Shown here: positions 22,193 through 34,100 of the stretch, piece by piece | How the letters are laid out: each line of letters begins with the position of its first letter | Position numbering within the stretch: position 1 is the first letter of the stretch | Source of the DNA: Aporrectodea caliginosa | Taxonomy: Eukaryota > Annelida > Clitellata > Crassiclitellata > Lumbricidae | Reading direction: 5' to 3' | DNA: 64,000 bases | Assembly (NCBI GenBank): GCA_020284085.1 | Contig: JACEVL010000692.1 | Coordinates: 225,001-289,000, forward strand | The notes under the pieces: generated by a model | The model's input: the letters and a program-made list of their open reading frames with translations, nothing else | Databases searched by the model: none | What the model was told of the DNA's origin: nothing | Translations under genes and position numbers: made by a program

Positions 22193-22735
22193 CTGTTTAA
22201 ATTTTCAATAGCAGCGAACTAAAATTATTATTTCCCATGTTTTACGCCGTCATAATAGGCCACGACGAAAATTCGAAAGTATATTGTTATATAGTATTTT
22301 ATGTAAGTGGTTTTTTTTAAATTCTGTTATCTTGTAACAAGTCTCTAAAAACAGTCCAATTCAGCGAATTTTGTCAGCGCCCAAATTATACACGTGCATC
22401 GCTGACAGAATCCGGTGTTTTAAAAGTGAATTGTACGCAATGTGCAAATGTAACGTTGCCACGGTGGAAATTTCTTTTTTCAACACGACAGACAGAGTCA
22501 TTAGGGTGCTGCTAAACATAAAAATTTTTCGCAAAGAAAATAGCAGCAATAACAGCATCTAGGAAACTTGAACGAAACGCTAATTTTTTTCTATCGTGAA
22601 TGCCTATCCTACAGAAATATCGTGCACCACCTAGCGAATGTTTACGTCGTTTTCTAAACTGTCGACACCTAGCGAACCATTGTGGTTACTTCCTCTGGTG
22701 AGCGTTTCAATTTTTTCGTATTCCAAAGTTGCAAA
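22193..22735. other. No gene supported
   Basis: Two overlapping short open frames on opposite strands (22361-22562) have no recognisable domain. Confidence 0.35.
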
Positions 22736-22737
22736 AC

Positions 22738-22815
22738 TGGCGTGCATGGCGGCAGCATAATCCTACCAGTTTGCTAGATGGTAATAGCATTTCGAGATTT
22801 TCGACCCAAATTCAT
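22738..22815 (+). repeat. Interspersed repeat shared with 27867-27935
   Basis: CATGGCG, CCAGTTTGC, AGATGGTAATA and CATTTCGA...CCCAAAT occur in the same order in both. Each copy runs directly into triplet microsatellites. Confidence 0.7.
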
Positions 22816-22970
22816 AACTATTATCATCATCATCGTCGTCGTCGTCGTCATCATCATCATCATCATTATCGTCATCATCATTACCGGTATTTTATATTAT
22901 TATTATTATTATTATTATTATTTTTTTTTTTTTTTATTTTATTTTTATTTTTATTTTTTGACGCTATAAG
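22816..22970. repeat. Compound ATC, GTC, ATT tract ending in T-runs
   Basis: (TCA)n, (TCG)n and (TTA)n follow each other, then a T-rich segment. Confidence 0.9.
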
Positions 22971-23216
22971 CTTATAAGTGAACAATAGCAGTACAGACAG
23001 TAATTTTTATGACAGAAAGGCAGAGGGAACAGTACACAATGCATGTAGCCATAGAAACAGCCAAGTACGTCGTCGTTACTGTACTGAGCAGCTTAGCATA
23101 CATGAGATGAGGCTGGCTAGTACTAGCCGTTCTCATTGCCCAAAGATACCGAGCGTGGATAGTATATAGGGCCAACTGCATGGGATTGGTGAACGTCCAC
23201 AAAATATCACGCCATC

Positions 23217-23353
<137 letters not shown>

Positions 23354-23359
23354 TTGAGT

Positions 23360-24000
23360 AATCAAATAATGACAAAGCATCACTCGCGCATGGTCACTGA
23401 GCAATTGAAATGTGTAGGATCAAGGTCCCTATACAGTCACTGTTTCTGGAGTAGATGCAGTTACACGATTTTAAAATCCTAGCTGATAAGCTGTCGATTT
23501 TGATTCAGAGTTTAACGATAAGCTGTTAACGCAACAAGACGAAATAACACCATGAACAATAATATGGTATCGTGTCCCTTTCTTACATAGCGTCGCTTGA
23601 TAACTTTTTAAAGGTGTCTGAAGCGAGCGCTCTAACCACTCGGCTACGGGCATACCACAAAATATTCCTTCCTTCCTTCTCTATTTTGTGCGCCTCTCGC
23701 TGGTTCAATTCTAAACACCATCGACAGTACCCGTCTATGATCCCGCCTGATCAGTGGACATTGCCCTGGATTCACCTTTGACCTTAACTGGAATCAGGCA
23801 TTCGAATAAGCTTCTTCTCACGACTCAACTTTCTTTAGGTGCTGGAGAAATCTCTATAATTATTACGATTACGATGACGTTAAGGCTGACATTTAAACCA
23901 CTTTTTTACGAGCTGAAAATATTAACGCTGTGTAAAGCGAAAGATTTCTTTTTTAATCGCATGCGTAATCTTCGTCCAGGAAAATCTCAAGTTCAATTTT
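23360..24000. other. No gene; R85/A-box mosaic at 23500-23655
   Basis: AGAGTTTAACGATAAGCTGT (R85-like) is followed at 23606 by TTTTAAAGGTGTCTGAAGCG and GCTCTAACCACTCGGCTAC, the complement of a tRNA A-box region. No gene. Confidence 0.45.
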
Positions 24001-24002
24001 AA

Positions 24003-24250
24003 ATTTGTGGGGAGGCCTATAGCGCATTGGATAACACACTGGCATAGAGAGCGAGAGGTACCGAGATCGAGTTCCGTAGGCGGACATGCTTTGTAGGCTG
24101 CTATTAGCGCCGTGTATTGCAGGCTGTTTGTTCTGTTAGTAGTTAAGATTTATGTCTTCTGTCATTTGTGTTCTTGTTAATTGTTTGAATTGCATAACTG
24201 TACACTGTAACCGGTTGCGGTTTGTCAACCGGATTGTTTCAATAAAGAAT
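24003..24250 (+). mobile_element. tRNA-derived SINE with AATAAAG-type tail
   Basis: The head has TAGCGCATTGGATAACA (A-box) and GGTACCGAGATCGAGTTCC (B-box). The tail, from TTAGTAGTTAAGATTTATGT to GGATTGTTTCAATAAAG, recurs at 38868-39010 and, in part, at 40885-41165, 30770 and 55826. It is followed by (ATT)n. The same head appears at 48244-48304. Confidence 0.8.
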
Positions 24251-24264
24251 ATTATTATTATTAC

Positions 24265-24348
<84 letters not shown>

Positions 24349-24362
24349 ATTATTATTATTAT
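24251..24362. repeat. (ATT)n tract between a SINE and a LINE 3' end
   Basis: It is flanked on the left by the SINE tail and on the right by the 3' end of a minus-strand LINE, so both elements end in this tract. Confidence 0.9.
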
Positions 24363-24365
24363 TGT

Positions 24366-25810
24366 TGTTGTGGTTGTCTGAAAAGTCATCTCAGCAGATC
24401 TCAGAGAGCGTTGGCAATGTTCCGGAGAGGCAGATGGCATTCCCCCGTTGCAGATACTGAGATACGCTGGAACAAGTACGATGTTTCCAGTGGATCGTGC
24501 GTTGCGGCCGTTATCCGGCTTCCCAACTCTAATATGAATTGCAGACCTTCGCTGCTCCAAGCGCCGCCGGTTTCCATGGCGACAGCTACAAAGTCATGGC
24601 TGGTAGTAATTGTAGAGTATTTCACCCTCTTTGAAACAGTGGCGCGTTCGGCTGCTTCGCCAGCTCCGATTGATGTGTAAGGAAGATGAGACGTGGCGTA
24701 GGTGTCGGACACTGTCACATCCCATGCCAGGCATCGTCCACGTGACCAAGGGATCAGCGTAACACCGTCTGGCCGCTTCCCATCTTCTCTTGAGAGGCCG
24801 AGAGGTTCTTTCTGAGCAGGTATTTTCGCTCTGCCAAGGGCTCTCCAGAGGACGTCGTTTAGCATACTGTGCCGCGGCTGTTTACCGCCTCCTCCTCTAC
24901 AAACCAGTCCGTGAAGTCCTCTTGCATCGACTTTTCACCGGCAGTGGTGGCACAAATGCGGCTCACAGAGAATCGTGCCTAGCCTCATCCCGACTGCGAT
25001 CCGTACCTCCTCGTCTGAGAGGCGCAGGCCAAGAGCAGTCACAGGGGGAGCTAGCATCCAGTCACCAGAGTGAGGTGCTCGAGAAGCTAGTAGTCGGGCA
25101 CGATCACGTGGAGCACTAGTGGACTCGAGTAGGCCCTTCCACGCCTTGTCTGTAAATAGGAAATCCCACTCTTTTTGGCGATAGGTTGCTGTTCCTGTGG
25201 GTGGTTCTGCACCTGTCATGGTCATCCAAGCGGTGAGTGCTGCATTCGCCAGTTCGTACGGTATTTCAGCCGACTCTGGCGGTAAGATGCATGCCTGAAG
25301 TTCGTTTGTGCTTGCAGCAGAAGCCAGAAAGGCGGAAAGTGCCAGCGTAGATGGACAACGAACACCCAGACCACCATCTCTCACCGGCAGAGAAGCCTGG
25401 AGCCAACGGTCTTCGTCAAGGTCTACATTTAAGATGGTTGAAAGACCTTCTCTCAATAAGTGGTCGAATCTGGCCAAACCCGGGCAATCAGTACAGACAG
25501 CTGTGCGCATACTGTATAACAGCTTCGGCACACTTAAACTGCTTCTAAGTAGGACCAGAGCGTCATGTGTGTTAAGTAATGATAATCTTTGCATTGCTCT
25601 TTCAAGATCGTTAGCTTTAGATTCCACGACCATATCCACAGCTGGACCTGGTAACAGAGGTGCACCCAACAACGTCATGTGCTCGAAGGCAACGCTCTTG
25701 AATTCTTGAAAGGCCGGGTCATCAATCGGCATCCGGATGTTGTGGCACGCGATTTCGCATTTGCTGCGGTTTAATAGTAAACCGAGGTTCTTAGATTCCT
25801 CCTCAATCAG
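24366..25810 (-). mobile_element. Non-LTR retrotransposon, 3' half, copy 1
   Basis: The minus strand encodes the post-RT region of a LINE: LLLNRSKCEI, PKLLYSMRTAVCTDCPGLAR, WLQASLPVRDGGLGVR and VRIAVGMRLGTILCEPH in one frame (25732-24935 and upstream). Then GKRPDGVTLIPWSRGRCLAW, DVTVSDTYATSHLP and SYLFQRISVS follow in another (24865-24401). These blocks recur in many invertebrate LINE polyproteins and include a C/H-rich segment (EPHLCHHC). One frameshift and missing codons separate the halves. The RT core is absent (5' truncation). The 3' tail is the (ATT)n at 24251. Confidence 0.8.
24401..25732 (-). pseudogene. LINE polyprotein C-terminal region, frameshifted
   Basis: Two open segments, 25732-24935 (265 residues) and 24865-24401 (154 residues), are parts of one ancestral frame. 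The break falls just after the CHHC segment, where copy 2 reads GVSVSSRGTHGLSCS without interruption. Without the RT core I cannot assign the clade. Confidence 0.75.
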
Positions 25811-25813
25811 ATG

Positions 25814-25815
25814 AA

Positions 25816-25908
<93 letters not shown>
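25814..25908. repeat. (ATT)n tract separating two LINE copies
   Basis: It is the 3' tail of LINE copy 2 and lies against the truncated 5' edge of copy 1. Confidence 0.9.
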
Positions 25909-25919
25909 GTACGAGACAT

Positions 25920-26650
25920 CAGTTATCATCTGTTCAGGATTCGCCGCTCGTCGGATCCTGGCAGCCTTGACATGGTGCCCTGAAAAGCCACTGCGTTAAA
26001 GCGTTGGATCATCACTGAAAGGCCTTGAAAAAGAAAGCTTGTTTCGCGTGTGTCGCCAGTAGTATTCGACAGTCGGCGTCCGGTCTCCGATAAGAAGTCG
26101 AGGCCCTCGCTGTTGAGGGGACCGAATGTTTCTACGGCGACAGGCACAAAGGTATATCTCTTCTCCAGCTCTGAGTACCTGACGTGCTTCCTTGTGGCGG
26201 CAATCTCTGCCGCCCCACCAGCAGCGGCCGCTGTATCCGAGATGTATGAGGCGGCCACCGTGTCCACCACAGTCGCATCCCATAATAAGGCCCGTCCACC
26301 ACTCCACGGAATTAGGGTCTGCCCGTCCGGTCTCTTGCCATCCGATCTGGTCAGGCCGGACGGCTCCTTGACCGCCGGGATGCCGGCTCGGTTGAGGCTA
26401 CGATGGATGAGATCATTGATGTTGCTGTGCCTGGCTTGTCGACCGAATCCCAAAGAGCACGACAACCCATGCGTGCCTCTTGATGAAACGGAGACACCGC
26501 AAGCGCACACGTGCGGCTCACAAATGGCCACACCTAAACGCAGACCGACCGCCACCCTTACGGCCTCGTCCTCCAGTCTGAGGTCGTGTGCAACGAGCGG
26601 GAGAGCATGAAGCCAATCCGAGGCGTGCGGTGACTTTGAGGCCTTTAGTC
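25920..26650 (-). mobile_element. Non-LTR retrotransposon, 3' end, copy 2
   Basis: Same family and orientation as copy 1. A 209-residue open frame (26555-25926) reads VGLRLGVAICEPH, SSRGTHGLSC, GKRPDGQTLIPWSGGRALLW and SFLFQGLSVMIQRFNAVAFQ. It is intact to its stop. Upstream, RLEDEAVRVAVGLRLG continues to about 26640, where the element is truncated beside AT-rich sequence and another (ATT)n array. Confidence 0.8.
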
Positions 26651-26753
26651 TAATTATTAATATAATTATTATTATTATTATTTTTTTTATGCCCCGAGGT
26701 ATACAGGATCCCTCAGGGACTTGAATATTAATTATTCAGAATGTAAAATATCC

Positions 26754-27049
<296 letters not shown>

Positions 27050-27089
27050 ATGTTGTTAATTAAGTTAAGGTCGTCGTCAACGACCCAGC

Positions 27090-27300
27090 TAGTCATTATA
27101 TTCCGGGCAGTCCGCACCCTGTGGTGCCAGTCGCTAGCCAGGATAAAGGTGAGGGTGACATAAAGCACCTTTGTTTTGGCGCAGCGCCGTTGAACGAAGA
27201 CTCCGCCAGCGCCGTATTCAGATAGTGCCAGACCCTACTGTGGATTAAGGTGAAGGCCTGAAGGGTGACGCTAATCATCTTAATCATCACGCAGGAGTTA
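27090..27300 (-). repeat. Two R100 copies, minus strand
   Basis: Two successive complements of TTTATCC(A/T)G...GACTGGCAC with GGTGAGGGTGAC/GGTGAAGG lie in tandem, about 120 bp apart. A short open frame across them is incidental. Confidence 0.65.
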
Positions 27301-27374
27301 AACAGATACTATACCTTGTCATCGCCAGCCTCGACTAGTTAACAATAAAGCTTAATAAATGCAAAATAAATCTT

Positions 27375-27725
27375 TAAAATAAACTAAATGGAATCGCCGG
27401 TGATTGAATGTTTCCGTTTTCCTTCCTCGTTCGTGTCTTTCCGTTAATCTTCGTTCCTAACCGGAATTAGACGGATTCATCCGATGGGACATTCAATCTT
27501 CTCCAGTCAGTCAACGGGATCCGTGGCATCTCAGCCGCTGAATGGAAAGACCGCAAAGACTGTTACTATAGAATGCAAAACGTTGCTACTAAACTGCTGT
27601 AGAATCTGATTTGATTAAGTTGGATTATCGCTAATCTTCCATCGGTCAAAAAGACGCAGAGACGAGACTTGCTGCGTTCCCTGTTAACCTAGAACCTTGA
27701 AATCGTATCTGTCGATTCTCGGGTC
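27375..27725 (+). repeat. ~330-bp interspersed repeat (R330), copy 1
   Basis: Closely matches 57490-57800: TTCCTTCCTCGTTCGTGTCT, CCTAACCGGAATTAGACGGA and AATGCAAAACGTTGCTACTA occur in the same order. Both copies are preceded by TTAATAAATGCAAAATAAA, like a retroelement 3' end. No ORF. Confidence 0.85.
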
Positions 27726-27866
27726 TTCTATAGCGCATTTGATGGCACTGATGGTGGTTAAACACATGACCTATATATAGGTCGAGGGACAAATGTTTGG
27801 ATTTTTTAGGCTTCTTATTAGCATTGCAATTTCTTTGGTCTTCTAACGTTGCAAGAAATTGCGTAC

Positions 27867-27935
27867 ATGGCGACGCTATACCAGTTTGCCAGATGGTAAT
27901 ACCATTTCGACCCAAATCTAGATACTGAATTTACC
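27867..27935 (+). repeat. Second copy of the 22738-type repeat
   Basis: CATGGCGACGCTATACCAG and GCCAGATGGTAATACCATTT match 22738-22815. A triplet tract begins soon after. Confidence 0.7.
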
Positions 27936-27999
27936 TTTGTGCTGTGTCCTAATAATTTAAAAATAATAGCAACAATGTTAACAATAATAACGATGATAG

Positions 28000-28039
28000 C
28001 GATGATAATGATGGTGATGACAAATGATGATGATGATGG

Positions 28040-28090
<51 letters not shown>

Positions 28091-28340
28091 CGATGATGAT
28101 GATGATGATGAATTGATGATGTACGTGGATGGTGGTAATGGTCATGGTGGCCATGATGGTGATGATGATGATGGTGGTGATGGTGATGATGATGAATGGT
28201 GATAATGATGAAGGTGCTAGTGGTGTTGATTTTGATAATAAGATGGTGATGGTGATAATGATGGTGATCATGGGTGATGGTGATGATGATGGTGATGATG
28301 ATGACGTTGATGATGACGATAAATGATCATGATAATGATG
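28000..28340. repeat. (GAT)n microsatellite region with GGT variants
   Basis: The pure core is at 28024-28110, followed by imperfect GATGGT/GATGAT units. Asp-rich and Met-rich open frames here are artefacts. Confidence 0.9.
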
Positions 28341-28369
28341 ACGATCACAAGGTTGAGTTTGATGATGAT

Positions 28370-28690
28370 GATTTTATGTTGGGTTTAGGATTGGTGATGA
28401 TGGTTGGGTTTAGGATTGGGTTTTATGGCGATGGTTTTGGGATGGGTTTTTTAGGTTGGGTTTAGGATTGAGTTTTATGGTTGGGTTTTTGACCATGTTT
28501 AGGTTGGGTTTAAGTTTTTGGGTTTTAAGATTGATTTTTAGGTTGGGTTTTGGATTTGGTTTTAAGGTTGATTTTCGAGTTCTTTGTTAGGTTTTGGATC
28601 ACTTTTCAGATTGGGTTTTGGATCACTTTTTGGGTTTGTTTTTAGGATGGGTTTTGGGTTTGGTTTTTAGGATGGGTTTTGGGTAGACTC
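28370..28690 (+). repeat. G/T-skewed degenerate repeat (TTGGGTTTTAGGA-like)
   Basis: Units such as GGTTGGGTTTAGGATT and GGATGGGTTTTGGGTT recur with no C on the plus strand for long stretches. It resembles degenerate telomere-like or G-quadruplex-forming DNA, but the period is irregular (about 15-20 bp). Confidence 0.7.
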
Positions 28691-28839
28691 AGTGGAGATG
28701 TATAATGCACTCGTCCAAGCTTCACCTAGCGAACTTATGCTAAACTATTTTCGTGGCTGACATTTATTAAAAGTTATAAAAGTACTGAAAGGCTTATAAG
28801 CAGTAATTGTCATACGAACGGTAAGAAAGGCTCAAAACA

Positions 28840-28940
28840 TTTGACTCCGCCTCTGCTCGTATACTCAAGCAGTGCCAGTCCAATCCTCGCGAAAGGAGGA
28901 GGGTAACGGACCTTGACTCTAATCATTTTTGCTATTGCTA
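28840..28940 (-). repeat. R100 repeat, minus-strand copy
   Basis: TGACTCCGCCTCTGCTCGTA, then AGTGCCAGTCCAATC and GGAGGAGGGTAAC, are the complement of R100. Confidence 0.7.
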
Positions 28941-29099
28941 AACAGCAACTACCCAAGAAATAACGTCTTAACCATCCAAAATAATCTTAACCAGCAACAT
29001 ACACGTTGCCATCTGGATGACAAGCAAATCAACAATGCAAAAATCTTGCAGAATACAAAAGTTGAACGCGGATGAGATTAAATATAGGATTGATGACAG

Positions 29100-29990
29100 A
29101 CGTTTAAAAGGTGTGCAAAGTCGTTTACGTTGACATTGGACTTTAGAATAGATAACCCAGTCAGAGTCGTTTCATTGGTTCGCGTCGTGAGCGCTACTGA
29201 TGAGTTTTTGTTTGAAGTAGCGCTTCATAAGTGTCAGACTACAGCTACACAGGACATACCCCACTGTTCACCTGCAACAGTGTTGTGTCCCGCTTCTATA
29301 TAGATCAAGTTGAAAATTTTTTTAAGGTTTCTTAAACTGCGCTCAAACATATACGAACATTTTAAAGGTGTCACGGTCTAACCAATACCAACCGTGTTTC
29401 GTGATTATCCTTAATCAGGTCGTTCTGAAACACCTTCGTTACACAGAAAATAAACCTACTCGAGGTGGTAATAAATGACCCTCAAAAGATCGCAAGGTCG
29501 AAGTTAGACACTAGCAACGTGAACAGTGTTAAACACCGAAACTATATAGGACAGCTGATGCTCAGATTATGGCAGCCTAAAAACGACAGATTCGGACACT
29601 GGGACATGTTTTAAGGTGTCTAAAAGTGCGCTCAAACAAATGACGCAACATTTTAAAGGTGTCTAAAAGGAATGCTCAAGAAACAAATCGCAACATTTTA
29701 AAGGCGTCTAAAAAGAGCGGTCTAACCAATCGGCTACCGTGTTTCGTGATTATCTTCGTAATCATTTTCGTTTTGAAACAGCCTAAATCGTTAAACAGAA
29801 AATAAAGCTACTCGAATCGGTAATAAATGACCCTCAAAAGAACGAAAGGTCGAATTGTTAGAGACTCTGGCAATGACCGAACAGGTCGTAAAAACACTGG
29901 AAACTATGCTACGAGAGGACAGCGATGCTCAGATAATGGCAGCCTGAAAGGTCGACAGATTCGGGCATTGTGGGACAAGGTTAATTCTAT
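29100..29990. repeat. Local tandem duplication (~355-bp unit) with TTTAAAGGTGTCTAAAA motifs
   Basis: 29392-29630 and 29748-29985 share CCGTGTTTCGTGATTATC, TAATAAATGACCCTCAAAAG, GATGCTCAGAT(T/A)ATGGCAGCC and ACAGATTCGG in order. Between them CAACATTTTAAAGG(T/C)GTCTAAAA is repeated at about 40-bp spacing. No coding. Confidence 0.75.
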
Positions 29991-30139
29991 TAGTTAGAGC
30001 AACTCTTTATACACCATTAAAACAGTATCAACCGATGCTATATATAGATGGGTTATGGTGGCCGATTAGTTTGATTGCTTTCAGAGAAACACGTAATCTT
30101 CAATACAAAAACTTAAGAAACTGAAAACAGAAAAGCACC

Positions 30140-30315
30140 GATATGGTCAAAAAAGCCTAAATGGCCACTGTAGTGCCTATGGCCACTGAAAAGAGAATAA
30201 ATGGCCATTTAAGTCAGCCTAGATGGCCACTGGGGAAAAGAGCCTTGATGGCCAAGAAAAAGAGCCTTAATGACTACCGAAAAGAGTCTTAATGGTCACT
30301 AAAAAGGAGATATGG
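30140..30315. repeat. Minisatellite, ~20-25-bp AAAAGAGCCTTAATGGCCAC unit
   Basis: About eight degenerate units with the invariant core ATGGCCA. Confidence 0.8.
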
Positions 30316-30694
30316 TCAAACTTTGCAAAAGGCGGGGTCGTTCAAATGGACTGAAGTTTTGTAGAGATAAGCGTTATAAACAATCAACCTGGAACGATCG
30401 ATCTAAAATCACGAAACTGTAACTGATATGAACATGTACAATAACTTTTTAATACGTCAACGGAATACTTGGCATAATACATGGGATGTCGTTAGAACTA
30501 TTGGAATAATAATCATAGACAGTAATAATAAACACCTTCAAATCGTTGACACCTTTAATGGTGTCGTTCGGACCTATAATGTTCTATTGTATAGGCATTT
30601 CAACCGCAACGGCCTTTTTAAGACGACGTTGGGTAGTACTGAAAATAATATTTTATTGGGTAGTACTGTTATGTCTCCATCGGTTAACAAAGAC

Positions 30695-30838
30695 GTCAAG
30701 ACATGACTCTCTGCGTTCCTTGTTTTGTAACGGCATATTATGATTATTTTGTGATTGAGCACTCCTAGATTGTTCTTATCCGATGTTCCCGCAGTGCGTT
30801 TGTTGACGGTTCAATAAAGTGCATACTTACTTACACGA
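30695..30838 (+). mobile_element. SINE 3' tail with (ACTT)n
   Basis: GCAGTGCGTTTGTTGACGG, TTCAATAAAGTGC and ACTTACTTAC match the tail family at 24220, 38980 and 41110. No head is recognisable. Confidence 0.6.
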
Positions 30839-31116
30839 GATGACGTCATAATATAATACAATTATGTAAAGACTAAAGACGCCATTATTCTTTTCAGGAA
30901 TTCGTCTGTATCGATCGATTATACTTCGATATTTCGTCTAAATATCGGCTATAATTCGTTTAAAACTTTTGACCTAGGCGGTTTACTTTTGCAGTCGTTA
31001 TTCTCGTTCGAATTTTTCAGAGATCTTTTGGTGTTTCTTTTAATATTGACGTTGATTTTGTTTCGAAAGGCGACGTTTGTTCTTCTGCAGATCCTATATC
31101 CACTACACTAGGACTA
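30839..31116 (+). promoter_or_regulatory. Presumed 5' flank or UTR of the F-box gene
   Basis: No long repeat occupies this stretch, unlike its surroundings. Several TCGATT/CGTT-rich segments but no clear TATA box were seen. This is a placement by position only. Confidence 0.3.
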
Positions 31117-34100
31117 TGTCAAAGAAACGAAATTCAGCTGACTCCATTAATGATGAGCAAAAGAATGAAGGCTCAGATGGTAATAGTTAATGCAAAGACT
31201 TCTTTCTGATGTTATGCTCGCTCGTTTATTGTTATTTCAAAGCTAGAATCAGTTGCCAATGATGAACACTCGGTAATGTTAGCGGTTTTGCATGGCTGTT
31301 TATAGCCTCATAATACTAAATTATAATAATTATGCAATTAGGTAAAAGTAAGTAAGTTAGAATATTCTTTGCTAAACTACCAGCAAACGCACAGTAGCTT
31401 GCAAAAGGTACAAAAATAGCAACAATTTAAACAAAGTCGTATAGCATTCGCATACGAAAAGTTCTGTTTGCAAAGGCAATAACTCTAGGTAGGGAAAGGC
31501 CATGTGGTCTGGATCATATGTTGTATGGGGTGACCTTATGCAAAGGAAGGAGATCGTGAAGGATGTGACGTGGGTTTACTAGGATTGAACGGAATGGAGC
31601 AGTGTTCTTCAGAAGAAGGAAAGTCTACAGGAAGGAAGCCTGAACCGGTCAATTTTCTCAGAAGACCATTGTTGCTATGTCCCCTAAATTGGCGAATCCC
31701 CACCAAACGGGGGAGGCGTAGAGTAGCCGTGCGAGAGTAGTAGCTCGAACAATACCAAACATTGGTTGACCATGGAGACCGTGGGCGACTATAGCACGAA
31801 GGAGCGATCATGGATTGCCAGGCATTAGCCTACAACAAATTTTATCAATGTGTGCCTCAAAGCCAACTCGAGGGTCCGAGGCCAGAGTCTTGTACTATCC
31901 TTTCTTAAATGATACAGAGGGGAGAGATTTCATCCTCATATTTAGTGCAGTGCTGACGCTCATGCAAGAGAGCAAGAACCCAATTGTAAACAAATCCGGA
32001 ATGGGTTGGCTGCTAATTGATCGTCAGGTGTTTGTGCTTAACCGTATCAAAAGCCTTGCTAAAATCAAGGGAGATCGAAGAACCTTACATAGGGTTCAGA
32101 TTTTAGCACAATAATTGCATCGTGGTATAGGCTATAAGTCCATGCTTTTCTTTTATAGCAGCATTGCAACAAGTAGACAGTGCTAAACGTGGAAAATTCA
32201 ACTCATTGAGCGACACAACGGTAAGTTACAATACATTATAATGCAAGTTACAAGTCTTGTTTTGATTGTTTTGTGAACTGCTTTAGTCGTGTGAATTTAT
32301 AGACCGATATTTTCTATGCTTTTCTTTAGTCAAGTAGCCTTAATGACGCTTTATTGTGCTTAAAGTTTACGCGAAGACACAAAATGTTGTCCGTGTCTAA
32401 ATGCGTTACATCACTGCAGGAATTCAGCCGAAATTCAGCTTCAATCTGCGGAATCCTATCGGTTGTGTTCTTTAGCGACTCTGCCTTATTTTCCTAAACC
32501 GTAAATTGATCACTGTGATGTATTTAAACGATCGCCTTTCACAGCATGCTGAACGAAATCTGCTTTCTTGCTAATTATTGCATCTTATATCAACCATAGG
32601 GATTCCGGTGAATCTGGCAAAAATTGGGTTAGAAGGAAATTATTGGGTAAATCTTAATAACAACTAAAAGATCGGAAAAAGGAGAAATGCTATGCTGTGT
32701 ATTATTGCCAACCAATTTTTATACTCGAAAAGATAGGTATAACATTACGTCCAGTTCCTGTTTATGTTTTATTTATTGATCTTAACCTTATGATGATAAT
32801 ATACAACAGTATCCTCTATTTTTATTGTTCTGTTAAATGATCTTTCACTGATGAGTTCTCAAAACGTGTGTAAACGGATGTTATATGTTTTAACGTTACC
32901 TATAGCTGCATGATCTTCCGAGGGAGATGCTGGAGTGTATCCTCGTTAAAGCGATAGCTATGGAAGTGAAGGGTATGAAGCTGGCCAAAACAGTGTGGAA
33001 AGAAAAAGCTGATCTGGTGATAAGCCGACTTAGAACTGTCTGTTCGCAATGGAGCGACATCCTTACGACCAGCTTCTTTCGAAATGAACTTCACAAAACT
33101 CTAGACGGCATTGGTTAGTTCATAAAATGTATATGTTGCTCTTTTTGTGTGCACAATTAAGTAGAACGGAAATTAGAATTGCAGTCAATGTGTTAGTCAG
33201 TCACAATTAATTACTAAAAGTGTTACCAATATTAGGCTCGCAACAACTCTCCCGTTCTCGTAACCTCGGAATGTGATTTCGAGTGGCCAGATCAGGACAT
33301 TGCTGATGTTCCTTGCCGCTCGCCAACCAATAAATACTCGAAAAGATCCTATTCTTATAACATATGACGTACCATGTTCCTGTTTATGTTTTATTTATTC
33401 ATCTTAACCTTATGATGTTGATAATACACAAAAAGTATCCTCTGTTTAAATTGTTCTGCCTAAATGATCTTTCCACTGATGAGTTCTCAAAACGTGTGTA
33501 AACGGATGTTATATGTTTTAACGTTACCTATAGCTGCATGATCTTCCGAGGGAGATGCTGGAGTGTATCCTCGTTAAAGCGATAGCTATGGAAGTGAAGG
33601 GTATGAAGCTGGCCAAAACAGTGTGGAAAGAAAAAGCTGACCTGGTGATAAGCCGACTTAGAACTGTCTGTTCGCAATGGAGCGACATCCTTACGACCAG
33701 CTTCTTTCGAAATGAACTTCACAAAACTCTAGACGGCATTGGTTAGTTCATAAAATGTATATATGTTGCTCTTTTTGTGTGTACAATTAAGTAGAACGGA
33801 AATTAGAATTGCAGTCAATGTGTTAGTCAGTCACAATTAATTACTATGAAGTGTTACCAATATTAGGCTCGCAACAACTCTCCCGTTCTCGTAACCTCGG
33901 AATGTGATTTCGAGTGACCAGGTCAGGACATTGCTGATGTTCCTTGCCGCTCGCAACAACTCTCCGGTTCTTGAGAAGATCGTCCAAACGTCAGTTGGAC
34001 GATCTTTTCATTGAAGATTCGGGACTGTATATCAAAGGAAACTACTCAAGGCGCTGAATGTTTACAATATCTTCTGAAGATGACTGTCTATCTTCAGAAT

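Noticed and set aside
30428..30706. 92-residue open frame upstream of the F-box gene
   Set aside because: No domain, no homologous copy in the window, and its end overlaps a SINE tail.
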